Source: Plenodomus lindquistii
Taxonomy: Eukaryota > Ascomycota > Dothideomycetes > Pleosporales > Leptosphaeriaceae
Assembly: GCA_025504975.1 (NCBI GenBank)
Contig: JANUWI010000007.1
Location: 248,001-312,000 of the forward strand
Direction: 5' to 3'
Length of the DNA stretch: 64,000 bases
The position numbers were made by a program, and so were the translations under genes. Shown here one piece after another: positions 22,522-32,464 of the stretch. The notes under the pieces were generated by a model that was given only the letters and a program-made list of their open reading frames with translations, searched no databases and was not told the DNA's origin. The stretch's first letter is position 1, and every line of letters begins with the position of its first letter.

Positions 22522-24664
22522 CTACTTGACGCCCATTTTGACTAAACTCCTCGTCAGATCTACCTTCCATCCCACCCAGACCTCCCACGGCGCTTTCTCA
22601 CTCGCAAGCGTAGTAGCAAGCACCCAGTTTGCCAGGGACGTGCATATTAGCACCGCAAAGAACAGTGCCCACGGGTACTTTGGCGTGACAAAATCCATGC
22701 CAAAGGCTGCTGTCGTGAAAAGCAGTGGGAACGCGACGTACTAAACACTCTAGTATCAGGCCACAAGCTTGCATTGCAAAAGGTCTCATTGTCAACAAGC
22801 AGTATTAGACGATGGGGTAAAAAAAAAAAAAAAAAAGTGGCAACATACAACCGTCATTTTGGTCAAGATTCTCAGATCCTCACCTTGCTTTACTGCGGTA
22901 CGCGCTTGTAGATTTCCCGTCTCGGTCTGGCCGAGGCTGGAGACATTGTGGGACTGTGATCTTTGCGTTGGTTATTGGTAATGGTAACAGTGCTTTTTTT
23001 TTCTCTCTTTTCTCTCTTGTCAGAGACACAACTTACGCTTTCTAGTTTGAATCTGAATCGTTGTTTCTTTCTCAGCAGTAGGTTTCGCAGGCGCATGAGC
23101 TCGCTTATGCTGCGGATGATGCTGTCGAGGATGTCGGGCCATGTAGGCTTGTCACGGGCATGGACGGTGAAGAGCGCGATTTGGGTGCGGTAGAAGGTTT
23201 CCCAGGCATCGATTGTGCCGTTGATGGCATCGACGAAGATTTGAATGGTTTCGATGATGGTGCTGAGGGTGCGGATGAGTTCTTGGCGCTCGTTGTCGTG
23301 GAAGAAACCATGTGTTGTTCGGGCCTGGAAATAAGTGCATCAGGACGAATTCGTTTACGAGGTGGTTTTGAGTGGGGGGTGGGCGAAGGCGAGTGCTGTG
23401 TTGTTCATCTGTATCAAGGGGAGAAGGGAGTGCTTACGTGTTCGTCCATGCGCCGAATGAACGCTTCAATCAGCGCACTGTATTCAGTCGCAGCCTGTTC
23501 TAACCTGCGATCCAACTTTAGGAGAAAGTATTCCCTAGGGTCGAGGCAAGGACTTTCAAACGTTCTGCTTCCTGCCAGTGGAGGGTCGAAACCATTGCCT
23601 GCCGTGCTGTTAGTGAGATAGGTTTGGTGGTTTTCTTCCGATCCGAACCAAGTGTCCACTAGGAACAATTCAGTCCAGAACCATTCATCGTAACCCCAAC
23701 ATAGTGATGACGTTTGTGCTTCATAGTAGTAGAGTTCCTCTGGGTCGTTCGTTTCCTCTCGCAAGGGCAAGACTCCGTGCTCGCGGAGCGGCTTTCCTGA
23801 GACGAATCGAGAGTCTTGACGCAATGGGCCAGAGCGAAGAGCGTGATACGAGATATGGAACTCTAAGAAGAAGCCCCAGGACAGCTACGCTCATTTAGCC
23901 GTTGAGCATGGGATTAGAGAAGCGAATGTTGGTCCCTTCGTACCATAGAAGCAGAGAAGATGTGTTCTCTGCCCAGATATCTGTGTAGAAAATCTCGCAC
24001 AGGATTCGCAGAGCGATTTGCAACTGTAGAAGCCAGGGCGAGTACGCCTGCCGGCGTTATGTTGGGGATATACCTAAGCAAATCCAGTTACCAAGAAGTC
24101 ATTATCTTGCGGGAACGAATACTAACAACACTCTTCTCTCTGCCCTGTGATCACGACGCTGCAGTAGTGTGCTCGGTTAGTCTGAGGAAACTTAGACAAA
24201 GGCACATTGTCGGTTTCGCTTACCTTTGCCTGAAGACGTAGGAACAATTCATGGATACTCAAGTTCTTCGAGAACACCACGCAAGCAGGACAGTCATTTC
24301 CTATCAACTTGGCACAATTTGAATGTCTTTGCCGATCGTCTAGGAGAGCTATGTCCCTGGTTGCACTTGAGTCGATGATGTCAGCTTCGAAGTATCGTTG
24401 CTGCGATACTGAAGAAGGCTGACGCGTGCAACCGGCGAGGAAATCGCGAAGAAGCTGCCGTTGCCGCGGAATAGGCCTATCTTGCAGCTTCTGCTTGTGT
24501 GTCATGAATCGCTCAATGACGGTTGACGTTGTCGTCTGAGGCGAAGGGCAGAGGCGGGAGATGTCCTCTGCGACATGATTCTCTTCCTTGCGAGCTGTGA
24601 ATCTTTCCCATGGATTGTGAGGGCGAACGATATCATGATGAGACATACTGAGCAAATGGTCCAT
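22522..24664 (-). CDS. Fungal CorA-like membrane protein (divalent-cation transporter family)
   Basis: Seven exons are inferred on the minus strand: 24664-24224, 24158-24127, 24073-23944, 23884-23438, 23324-23037, 22953-22849 and 22740-22522 (553 residues, frame kept throughout). The protein has a long soluble N-terminal part with a LSWGFFLEFHISYHAL segment, then a helical stalk (TLSTIIETIQIFVDAING onward). It ends in the CorA-type two-helix membrane module: TM1 at about 482-499 and TM2 at about 505-523. The usual GMN motif at the end of TM1 reads GMD. The second exon is only 32 nt and is required to keep the frame; it is the least certain junction. An 18-nt run (22819-22836, T on this strand) is the polypyrimidine tract of the last intron. 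The transported ion cannot be assigned. The start has a GCCATGG context. Confidence 0.75.
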
Positions 24665-25152
24665 GGCTGAACGATCAAGACCAGATAGGATGGTCTGAAC
24701 AATGACCGTGGCATGACAGTGACAAGGCTATGATGATACATCTCCGAGTCAGCAGAGGACCTTACGAGGCTTATGCCCCATGTAGCTTTAAGCGACCGAG
24801 GTCGACCATGAGCAGCGAGGCTGAACATGTCGCGCCCATGTATCTAGTGCTGATTGGCTCGCTTACTCACGGGTTGGGCAGGCGGGAAGAGAGGCTGAGG
24901 TGAGGATGCCTACGTGAACTATGATTCTACACCACAGCTCACTCGGCCCTGTCAGGATCCATGTATCTCATCACACAGAAGAACACATGAAGCTTGACAT
25001 GCGTTGTACCCTCAACTTGCTCGGCCCTGTGCAAGGCGCCTCGCGCTATGTATAATAATGCCTCCCCCGACCCCCGACGACCTAAGAGCCCAAAGCTAAC
25101 AGTACGATAGCTGGGCCAAGTTCGATATGAGGAAGTCTCGCAAGACATCTCA
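24665..25152. promoter_or_regulatory. Divergent promoter region, CorA-like gene and small Cys-rich gene
   Basis: The 488 bases between two divergent start codons hold no supported gene apart from a short upstream ORF (25127-25156). They presumably contain both promoters. Confidence 0.5.
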
Positions 25153-25156
25153 ATGA
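25127..25156 (+). promoter_or_regulatory. Upstream ORF overlapping the next start codon (ATGA)
   Basis: A nine-codon ORF (25127-25156) whose stop codon shares four bases (ATGA) with the start codon of the small Cys-rich gene. If present in the mRNA it would place translation of the main frame under termination-reinitiation control. Confidence 0.4.
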
Positions 25157-25362
25157 CCATGCTGCCCACGCCGACGGCTACAGGCCAGGGACCAACGGTC
25201 GTTTTCTACTGTGTAAGCAACTCCTACCTCCGATGCCGTATCGACACTCACGTAGAACAGTGTGGGTGTGGGGATGGACCGATAAGTATAGTATCGACAC
25301 CACAATGTCCGCAGTGCTTTCATGTGCGATGTGGAGCTTGTTATGTCTCGCAAGAAGGCTGA
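25153..25362 (+). CDS. Small cysteine-rich, probably zinc-binding protein
   Basis: A 53-residue protein from two exons, 25153-25212 and 25261-25362, with a 48-nt GTAAGC...CAG intron. Unspliced, the frame stays open, but removing the intron creates the arrangement FYCCGCGDGP...CPQCFHVRCGAC. This is the pattern seen in many short fungal proteins with paired CxxC knuckles, a DGP turn and a CxxCxHxRCxxC block. Six to seven cysteines in the last 35 residues suggest one or two bound zinc ions. Function is unknown for the group. The gene lies 113 bases from the convergent uL10m gene. A second in-frame ATG at 25159 is an alternative start. Confidence 0.6.
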   Translation: MTMLPTPTATGQGPTVVFYCVSNSYLRCRIDTHVEQCGCGDGPISIVSTPQCPQCFHVRCGACYVSQEG

Positions 25363-25475
25363 ACCATTGGGCCGCATGCTACGAGCATGTGAGGCGCGTG
25401 TAATCTTCTACCAATACATATTCTGTACAAGTTTATCAGCTTCTCGTGTAAGTAGTATAACGTGCACACATCGCT

Positions 25476-26498
25476 TTACTCCTTCTGCTCCGCCTCCGTC
25501 GGCTTCTCCTTATTCTCCATATCCAACCGTCTCCCCTCAACCGTAAAATACAAACTGCGACTCGCGCCCTCCAACGCCCCAGTAAGACTGCCCCCAACAC
25601 TCTGCAACATCTGCACCAGCTGCGCGCGCAACCCATCAATCCCACCCGGTATACCACCCACCCACTTTGTCCCCTCGACATCAAACACTTTCCCCTCTAC
25701 CCGCGCACCCAGCAGCATGAGCTTCTGCAGCCCCGTCTGCACAGCAGGCTCGTAGTAGTCTGGATTCGCCTTTCTCGACGGCGCCGGGAAATCCGGTTTC
25801 GAAGGGGAGAGGATAGACAGTACGGTTTTGAGATACTGCGGTGCGACGGTGGGGAAAGCGACGACGGCGAGGGGACCCGAGAGTAAAGGGTCGAGTTCGA
25901 GTTTGAGTTTTTTGTTGCTGGCGATTTGGTACGCGTGTCTGCTTAGACCGTGGGTGAAGCGTTCGTCGGCCGTCTCGCTACTCGTTTGTGGAATCTCTTT
26001 ACTCGTGTTTGTAGCGGGGTCCGTGGCGTGCAGCGTGTAGTCTTGCGTTGTTTTTCCTGGGTCGAAGAATTCTACGATTCGGAGGGCGGAGGCGAAGATG
26101 TTGGTTTGGATGACTTGCATTTTTATCTCCGAGGCTAGGGTTTCTTGGCCGTCTTTTAGACGCTGGGTGTCGAGTTTTCGGAGTGCGATGGCGAGTTCGC
26201 GGCGGATGCTCATCCATTCTACGGCTTTGACGTTGTTGTGTTGGAAGATGAGGATGAGGGGGGAGGATTTGAGGAGGGACTGGTATTGTCGGTGTAATTG
26301 GGTCTTGCGGACCTCTGGGGGTTTGTGGGATGGTGGCTGCGTGGGGGGGTAGCGTAGGATTGGTGAGGAGGCGTTGTATGTGGTGGGGGGTGTTGCGAGG
26401 GAGGCGTATGTTGCTATGGCGGGTAGGTGGAGGGTGGTGGTAGGGTGGGAGGTGTAGGCGCGCAGGGCGCATGGCCGTATGCGTATCCGTGGAGGCAT
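25476..26498 (-). CDS. Mitochondrial large-subunit ribosomal protein uL10m
   Basis: Single-exon gene of 340 residues. The first about 40 residues are Arg-rich, hydroxylated and free of acids, as expected for a mitochondrial presequence. The RKTQLHRQYQSLLKSSPLILIFQHNN segment (about 90-115) and the following helix are the L10 family core, the base to which L12 stalk proteins attach. The conserved LSGPLAVVAFP block lies near the middle, and the C-terminal part contains VEGKVFDVEGTKWVGGIPGGIDGLRAQLVQMLQ, the family's stalk-binding helix region. The start at 26498 was chosen because upstream codons in the frame are less conserved and run into the shared promoter. It is transcribed away from the mitochondrial prolyl-tRNA synthetase gene. 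Confidence 0.85.
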   Translation of the reverse strand: MPPRIRIRPCALRAYTSHPTTTLHLPAIATYASLATPPTTYNASSPILRYPPTQPPSHKPPEVRKTQLHRQYQSLLKSSPLILIFQHNNVKAVEWMSIRRELAIALRKLDTQRLKDGQETLASEIKMQVIQTNIFASALRIVEFFDPGKTTQDYTLHATDPATNTSKEIPQTSSETADERFTHGLSRHAYQIASNKKLKLELDPLLSGPLAVVAFPTVAPQYLKTVLSILSPSKPDFPAPSRKANPDYYEPAVQTGLQKLMLLGARVEGKVFDVEGTKWVGGIPGGIDGLRAQLVQMLQSVGGSLTGALEGASRSLYFTVEGRRLDMENKEKPTEAEQKE

Positions 26499-26799
26499 TC
26501 TGTATATCGTCAGTTGATGTCTAACCTTGAGTGTGCCCAAGGCTATAGTGTCGAGGCTTACTTGAGATGTGTGAAGCCGCAATGGGGAGATGAGGCGGCG
26601 TCTCGAAATATTTCGTCGGAAGTCTCGATGGTCAGGGTGGTCTGTGCTCGAACTTCATTGATGGTTGCACTTGGATCGACATGTAATGCCGCACCATCAA
26701 TTTGAAGGACGCCAAACTTTGTTCCTCATTGAGTATTGTTTCTTACCTAGATCTCATTCAAAGAATTGGCATTGGTTCTTTTCATTTCCCGAAGCGCCA
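26499..26799. promoter_or_regulatory. Compact bidirectional promoter, uL10m / mitochondrial ProRS
   Basis: Only 301 bases separate the start codons of two divergent nuclear genes whose products both act in mitochondrial translation. No gene lies within. A shared bidirectional promoter is the simplest reading. Confidence 0.65.
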
Positions 26800-28703
26800 A
26801 TGGCGGCGCATATACGAAAAAGTGCATTCCCATTGCGGTCTCTGAGCTGGAGATCACCGATTCGGAGTAGTACACATTCGAGATGTCTAGCTGTACGAAC
26901 CCAAGTTTTCAAGTTCGCCTGGCGGTTTTGACTAAATCTACTCCAGACTGATTCAAGGAATCGACTCTCCAAATTCTGGGCACCTACGGGCGGCATATCA
27001 CCTCAAGAAGGAGAGCAAGGTGAGTACAAACTCTGCCAAACAATTTGAAGATCGAAATAACGCAAAATCAGATGATTCACATGCTCTGCTCGTCCGAGGT
27101 GGTTTCCTCCGTCAAGTACATCAGCCATCCAATAGACCTCAACACACGCTCACCCCCCTAGGCCCACTCCGGAGTCTTCCACCTCCTCCCCCTCGGCCTC
27201 CGAGTGCAATCCAAACTCGAAGCCCTGATCGACAAACACATGTCCTCCATCTCCGCCTCCAAAGTCTCTCTCTCCTCTCTAACCACAGAAGCCCTCTGGC
27301 GCCAATCAGGACGGTACTCTGCAAACTCTGAACTCCTCCGCATCAACGACAGAAAAGATTCGGGATTCCTGCTCTCCCCAACGCACGAGGAAGAAATCAC
27401 ATCTCTAGTAGCAAGCATGGTACACTCATACAAAGATCTCCCCCTACGCCTCTACCAAATCGGACGCAAATACCGCGACGAACGACGACCAAGGCAAGGC
27501 CTCCTCCGAGCAAAAGAATTCACAATGAAGGATCTCTACACCTTTGACTCGAATGCTGCTGCCGCACTCGAAACCTACGACCAAGTCCGCAAAGCATACA
27601 CCAACCTCTTCAACGAGCTGCGCATCCCATATCTCGTTGCAGACGCCGACTCAGGAAACATGGGCGGCAATCTAAGCCACGAGTACCATTTCGTCTCTCC
27701 AAAGGGCGAAGACAACATCTGGTCCTGCAACACATGTTCCTACATTGCCAACGAAGAACTCGTAGAATCCAAGCCCGTTCACCCAGACACCACCGAACCC
27801 ACTCCTACGCTCGAAAGCAACACAACAACAGTCTTCAAAGCAATAAGTACGGATCGAAAAACAGCAATTCACATATACATGCCCGGCCCGCATCCCTCCC
27901 CCTCTTCCTCCTCTTCGGAAGTAAGCACCACAGACCTCTCAACCCACATCAACATCCACGCCCTCAAACGCGCCCTACCACCCCCCACAACCCTCGACAC
28001 TGCCATCTCCCCCTCCAGCCTCCCCCCGCTCCTGGCCAGCACAACATCCACCCTCTCAATCTACGACTCCAGCATCCCTCCGCCCCACCCTTCAGCCTTA
28101 ACCGCAAACCTCACACCCATAACACCCAACTCCCCCTGTCCCCGCTGCGAATCAGGAACATTAGCCGTGCAAAAAGCAATAGAAGTAGGCCATACATTCC
28201 ACCTGGGTACACGTTATAGCGCGCCTTTGAACGCGATGGTCGCGGTGCCGGAGAGTAAAGAACGGGTGCCGGTGCAAATGGGATGTCATGGGATTGGCGT
28301 GAGTAGGATTCTAGGCGCGGTGGCGGGGTTGCTAAGTGATGAGAGGGGGTTGGGGTGGCCGAGGGTTGTGGCGCCGTTTGAGGTTGCGGTGCTGGTGAAG
28401 AGCGAGGGGGACGGGAAGGGGAGTGGGGGGGAGGAGGTATATGATTGTTTGAGTCTTGCTGGATACGGACATGGGGGGGAAGCGAAGGGACTGGATGTTG
28501 TGCTTGATGATCGTAGGGAAAGGAGTTTGGGTTGGAAATTGAAAGATGCGGATTTAATTGGGTATCCGGTTGTGGTGGTGGTGGGGAGGGCGTGGGAGCG
28601 GGAGAGGATGGTGGAAGTGCAGTGTCGGAGGCTTGGGGTTAAGAGGGAGGTTGGGGTGGGTGAGGTTAGGGAGGTTGTTGGTCAATTGCTCGAGAAGCTG
28701 TAG
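26800..28703 (+). CDS. Mitochondrial prolyl-tRNA synthetase (bacterial type, class II)
   Basis: Charges mitochondrial tRNA-Pro with proline using ATP. Exons are inferred at 26800-26892, 26947-27019, 27072-27115 and 27162-28703 (583 residues). The N-terminus is a mitochondrial presequence rich in Arg/Ser. The class II core begins with SKFWAPTGGI and DDSHALLVRGGFLRQAHSGVF. Motif 2 is seen in YRDERRPRQGLLRAKEFTMKD (about 155-175) and motif 3 in MGCHGIGVSRI. The bacterial editing insertion is largely absent; a Ser/Pro/Thr-rich linker of about 120 residues stands at that position. The C-terminal anticodon-binding domain follows (VVLDDRRERSLGWKLKDADLIG). This is the family of yeast AIM10. The gene is head-to-head with uL10m. 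Confidence 0.92.
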
Positions 28704-29556
28704 TAGTAGTAAAGTAACCTGAGACACGAGCAATAATGTATCATCACCCTTGTACTATATATACATCACCTTCTTAACATGGCCTCACACTTCACACAAC
28801 AAAATCACAACAGCATTTGTTCAACATGCAAATTTTTCAAAAAATTCGCATTCTTCTCTCTCTTTTAATTTCTGCAGCAGAGGGCATCATCCAAACATAC
28901 CAATCTTTCGCGCTGGAATTTTTATCCCAAGGGTATCATGAAAGGGGAAGGGAAGGGGGAGGTTGGGTTTGGGGTGGTCTCAGCCGACAATCGTAAGAGG
29001 ATAAAAACACGATCCGCCCAAATATGCACACATACACGTCTTGAAAAGAACAAGAAAAAAAGTAATAATAATGATGATGGCGGAAAAACGGGCAAATTGC
29101 GCGCAAACAAGAGGGGGGCCAATGCCCAAAAGCCAAATCAATGACATGACAGCCTGCTTCTTCGGTATCCATGACTCCTCTCGCGCCGAACATTTTGTTG
29201 GTGGATATGTATAAAATGGAAAGGGAGTCATTATATTCGCTGCCGAGCCTGCTGCCGTACCGTGCATTATGCTGTTTCTGGCGGGTAGGGAAATTTCGAA
29301 CTACTGGTGGTGGTGGTGGTGGTGGTGGTGGTGTGATGATGTCAGGATGCAGTATCGTCTCGTGTGCAGTCGGCCCTATGTGGCTCCCCGTCTGTTCCCG
29401 TCGATTTTCCGCGTGCGCTTTCGTAATTCTTTTTACAATGTTATTAACGCCTGTTGCTGTGAAGACAACCCAAATCCAATGTTCTAAATGTCGACAATGT
29501 GGGGAAACGTAATTTGGTGGTATGATGTGGTGAAGAGTGGTGTGGCGTGATTATTG
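28704..29556. other. Gene-free stretch between convergent ProRS and MED19 genes
   Basis: The 3' flanks of two convergent genes. It contains a TGG microsatellite (29305-29333) and some AT-rich stretches; no gene or RNA could be supported. Confidence 0.5.
29305..29333. repeat. TGG microsatellite
   Basis: About nine to ten tandem TGG units in the 3' flank of MED19. Confidence 0.9.
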
Positions 29557-30756
29557 TTATCGTCGCACTCCGCCTACCTCGACCGAGTGTGATGTGCGTT
29601 CAAAGAGCTTCCGCCGCTTGGCCATGTTGCCTTGAGTGTTGTCTTCTCCACCTGTCGAGTCGGCATCGCCATAGCCTTCGCCGTATCCTTGGAATGCTGC
29701 GTCGGTGTAATGTCGTTTCGATCCTGCTCGTTCTGGCCTGTGCGGTCCTCTGTGTTGTTGGACTCCATTGGTAGGTGTAGGAGCCGATGACGTGAACGGG
29801 GTCCCTCTTTGTAGCGGTGCATCTTGGGGCTTCGGTTTTACTGTGTCGTCTGTGCCAATATACGCTCGGTATTTGGCGGCGTCGGCGTTGGGCAATGGCC
29901 CCTGTGCCATGCCTGCCAGCGCGGCATCGAGTTTGCTGGCAAAATCTGGGGCGAGTGCAGTTTGGTCGTGGTTCAGCCCGGTCTTTGCTATTTCTTTGCC
30001 CTGCACTCTGGTGATTTGCCAATCCTCCCATCCCATGCTGAGCGGGTCCAAAAAGACCCTGTCCATCTTTGTCGCTTTGGGCTTGCCTGCTATCTGCATC
30101 TGCTTGATGTGTCCCTCGTACGATTTGCGAAGCTTGTTAATCTTCTCGCCTGTTATGGGGTCATTCCGCGCAACAGAACGCGCCAGTGGTTCAAGGCCGT
30201 AGAGCTTGAAGAGGTTCTGTGAGCAGTGCGGCCGTGAGGGTTCGCACTTGTCCTTGTTGACTTTGAAGAGCAGGCTCCCGCTGATGCCCTGCGCAGCCTT
30301 GAATCGTCCGTCGGGCGTGTATATCGAGTCGCGTTGCCGGTTGTGGTTGGTCTGTCTGCGGGGGAGTGTGCGGGCTGCATCGTCGTCGGTGCTCTCTTCC
30401 ATCATGGCATCGCCGTCGCTGTCGATGTTTGCGCTCGACATGACGCCCGTGGTGCTGCCGGGGGTGGGGAATGGGTGCAGGCTCGAAGCCGAAGTGGCCG
30501 ACTGGGAGAGGGACTGCGACATGGGCACCGACGACTGGGGCGACATGAGCGACGCGGCCGCAGTGGCACTCTGGGCAAAGCCTCCATTGTGCTGGGGATT
30601 CATCGAGTAGGGCGGCGAGGTGGGCGTGCGCGGAAAGGTCGGGGCCTTTGTGGTGGTGCTTGCCAAGGCCGCGACGTCAAAGGGCGGGCTGCCAGTCGCT
30701 GGGGAGAATCGTCCTGTGGAGTCCAGACGTTGCCGCTTTGCGCTGAGATCCGACAT
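29557..30756 (-). CDS. MED19: Mediator complex subunit 19 (Rox3)
   Basis: Head-module subunit of the Mediator coactivator, which bridges transcription factors and RNA polymerase II in the nucleus. A single exon encodes 399 residues. The N-terminal third is Ser/Thr/Pro/Gln-rich and probably disordered, followed by an acidic DSDGDAMMEESTDDDAAR stretch. The conserved Rox3 region spans about 165-290, with NLFKLYGLEPLARSVARNDP and a following GEKINKLRKSYEGHIK helix. The tail is basic (MAKRRKLFER). The start is the first ATG of a long uninterrupted frame. The gene is transcribed divergently from rad10. Confidence 0.93.
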   Translation of the reverse strand: MSDLSAKRQRLDSTGRFSPATGSPPFDVAALASTTTKAPTFPRTPTSPPYSMNPQHNGGFAQSATAAASLMSPQSSVPMSQSLSQSATSASSLHPFPTPGSTTGVMSSANIDSDGDAMMEESTDDDAARTLPRRQTNHNRQRDSIYTPDGRFKAAQGISGSLLFKVNKDKCEPSRPHCSQNLFKLYGLEPLARSVARNDPITGEKINKLRKSYEGHIKQMQIAGKPKATKMDRVFLDPLSMGWEDWQITRVQGKEIAKTGLNHDQTALAPDFASKLDAALAGMAQGPLPNADAAKYRAYIGTDDTVKPKPQDAPLQRGTPFTSSAPTPTNGVQQHRGPHRPERAGSKRHYTDAAFQGYGEGYGDADSTGGEDNTQGNMAKRRKLFERTSHSVEVGGVRR

Positions 30757-31294
30757 AGAGGCCGCCGTGAGGGTTCGGGAGGTGGGCGTGCAGTGCCGCA
30801 GTGGGCGGGCGGGCGTGCTGGGGGGTGAAGCGCTGCTCGTCGTCTCTCCCGCGCGGACTGGCGGCAGGCGAGGGTGGGCGCTTTACTTGCTGGTGCGCAT
30901 TCGGGGGGCGAGAGGCGTGCTGGGCGGCAGCTGCTGCGATTGCGGCGGGCGTGGGCGGGGGCGCGACGGGGTGTGGTGGTGAGGCGCTGGGTGGTGTCGA
31001 GTGTGAGAGCGAGCGGCTTGCTCGACAGGCCTTTGGGCTGGGCTGGCTGGGCTGGCTGGGCTGGCTGGGCTGGCTGTCTCAGTCTCGCACTTGGGGCCGC
31101 ACGTGACCGCGAGGCCCTGCCGTGCCGTGGACCCGGCCCTACTCTACACATCACCGAACCCTTGTCACCCTCTCGTACAACCGCGACTTTCTTTATTGCG
31201 AGTCCGTGTTCCAAGACACCCTCTCTGCCATAGAGTAACTACCAAAGCTGTCGCCCACGCACACCAATGCCTGCGCCGACGGCATTTGGCTGCT
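30757..31294. promoter_or_regulatory. Divergent promoter region, MED19 / rad10
   Basis: The 538 GC-rich bases between divergent start codons. They contain a 9-bp tandem repeat (31041-31076) and a short upstream ORF overlapping the rad10 start. Longer open frames here on both strands are translations of the repeat (Ala-Gln-Pro or Gly-Trp-Leu units) and are not taken as genes. Confidence 0.6.
31041..31076. repeat. 9-bp tandem repeat (GGCTGGCTG) x4
   Basis: Four consecutive GGCTGGCTG units in the MED19/rad10 intergenic region. Confidence 0.9.
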
Positions 31295-31302
31295 ATGGAT
31301 GA
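31267..31302 (+). promoter_or_regulatory. Upstream ORF overlapping the rad10 start codon
   Basis: An ATG at 31267 in a CACCAATGC context opens an 11-codon frame ending TGA at 31302. It overlaps the rad10 start (31295-31297) by eight bases in another frame. Scanning ribosomes using it could not reinitiate simply at the main ATG, so it should lower rad10 translation if included in the mRNA. Confidence 0.5.
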
Positions 31303-32464
31303 CCGAGGCGCCCGCCCTGGCAATGCTGGTGCTGCTGCATCTCGCCCTACCGCCCAAAACACGTCGCCTGCCAACACGCCTGCCAACACAACGGCCAACG
31401 CAACGGCCAACCCACCCAAAGTCCAGCAGCCGAAACCGCAGGCCCTCCCCTCACGCTCTGGCCCCAGCTCCATCCTAGTCTCGCCACGCCAAAAGGGCAA
31501 TCCCATCTTGAACAATGTGCGCTCCGTCGCATGGGAGTACTCAGACATACCTGCAGACTATGTCGTGGGCGCAACAACATGTGCCCTCTTCCTGTCGCTC
31601 AAATATCACCGCCTGCATCCAGAGTACATCTACAACCGCATCAGAGACCTCAAGGGCCAGTATTCCTTGCGCATACTGTTGACCATGGTCGACATTGAGA
31701 ACCACGAGGAGCCACTGCGCGAGTTGTCCAAGACATCCATTGTCAACAACGTCACTGTAATGCTGTGTTGGAGCGCAAACGAAGCTGGTCGCTACCTCGA
31801 GCAATTCAAAACATTCGAGAATGCTGCGCCAACCAGCATTCGCGCCCATCAATCTGGCAGCTACTCAGAAAAGATGGTCGAGTTCATCACTGCGCCGCGC
31901 AGCATCAACAAGACAGACGCTGTCGGCCTGGTGTCCAACTTTGGCAGCATTCGCACCGCCATCAATGCCACGCCAGAAGAAATCGGATTGATTGCAGGAT
32001 GGGGAGACAAGAAGGTGCAGCGCTGGCATAATGCGGTCAGGGAGCCCTTCAGAGTGAAGAAGGCTGCGAGGCGGGCCATCAGTCGTGAAGACACACGAGC
32101 CACCATGTCGAGGAACGAGTCAATGGCAGAAGGCGGTGACCAAACATCCTTAGATACTGCCGATGGCACTGCACATCAGAGGGTCGATGACGCAGTCCCA
32201 CTTGCTATCAAAATGCAAAAGACAGCTCCTTTTGCCACAGCAGGTGCAGACGCCGACAAGCGACCTGATCACCGCGCAGCAGAAGACCTCAACGCTCTTC
32301 AATCAATCGCAGACGCCGAAGAAGCAATGCGTGAAGCCGAAGGTGTCCAAACGACCTCAAAGCAAAGCCAACCAGCTACGTCTCAAGCAGTCAAGAGGAA
32401 ACAAGCAGAAGAGGATCTCAGTGAAGGTGTCATGGCTGCATTGAGCAAGTTAAGAAATAAGTAG
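31295..32464 (+). CDS. rad10: DNA excision repair protein Rad10/ERCC1
   Basis: Non-catalytic partner of the Rad1/XPF structure-specific nuclease, acting in nucleotide excision repair and single-strand annealing. A single exon encodes 389 residues. After an Ala/Asn/Pro-rich leader, the central domain (about 70-185) begins with ILVSPRQKGNPILNNVRSV and continues with EYSDIPADYVVGATTCALFLSLKYH, both hallmarks of ERCC1. A tandem helix-hairpin-helix domain follows (about 200-265; NKTDAVGLVSNFGSIRTAI). The last about 120 residues are a charged extension, longer than in animal ERCC1. The start at 31295 was chosen over non-ATG codons further upstream because it is the first ATG in frame and precedes the conserved part by a normal distance. 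Confidence 0.93.
   Translation: MDDRGARPGNAGAAASRPTAQNTSPANTPANTTANATANPPKVQQPKPQALPSRSGPSSILVSPRQKGNPILNNVRSVAWEYSDIPADYVVGATTCALFLSLKYHRLHPEYIYNRIRDLKGQYSLRILLTMVDIENHEEPLRELSKTSIVNNVTVMLCWSANEAGRYLEQFKTFENAAPTSIRAHQSGSYSEKMVEFITAPRSINKTDAVGLVSNFGSIRTAINATPEEIGLIAGWGDKKVQRWHNAVREPFRVKKAARRAISREDTRATMSRNESMAEGGDQTSLDTADGTAHQRVDDAVPLAIKMQKTAPFATAGADADKRPDHRAAEDLNALQSIADAEEAMREAEGVQTTSKQSQPATSQAVKRKQAEEDLSEGVMAALSKLRNK

Noticed and set aside
29600..30222. Frames of 130-145 codons inside MED19
   Set aside because: They are other-frame shadows of the MED19 coding sequence, whose own frame matches the Rox3 family.
30600..31233. Frames of 100-204 codons around the GGCTGGCTG repeat
   Set aside because: They overlap MED19 or the divergent promoter and encode only repeat-derived Ala-Gln-Pro or Gly-Trp-Leu runs.
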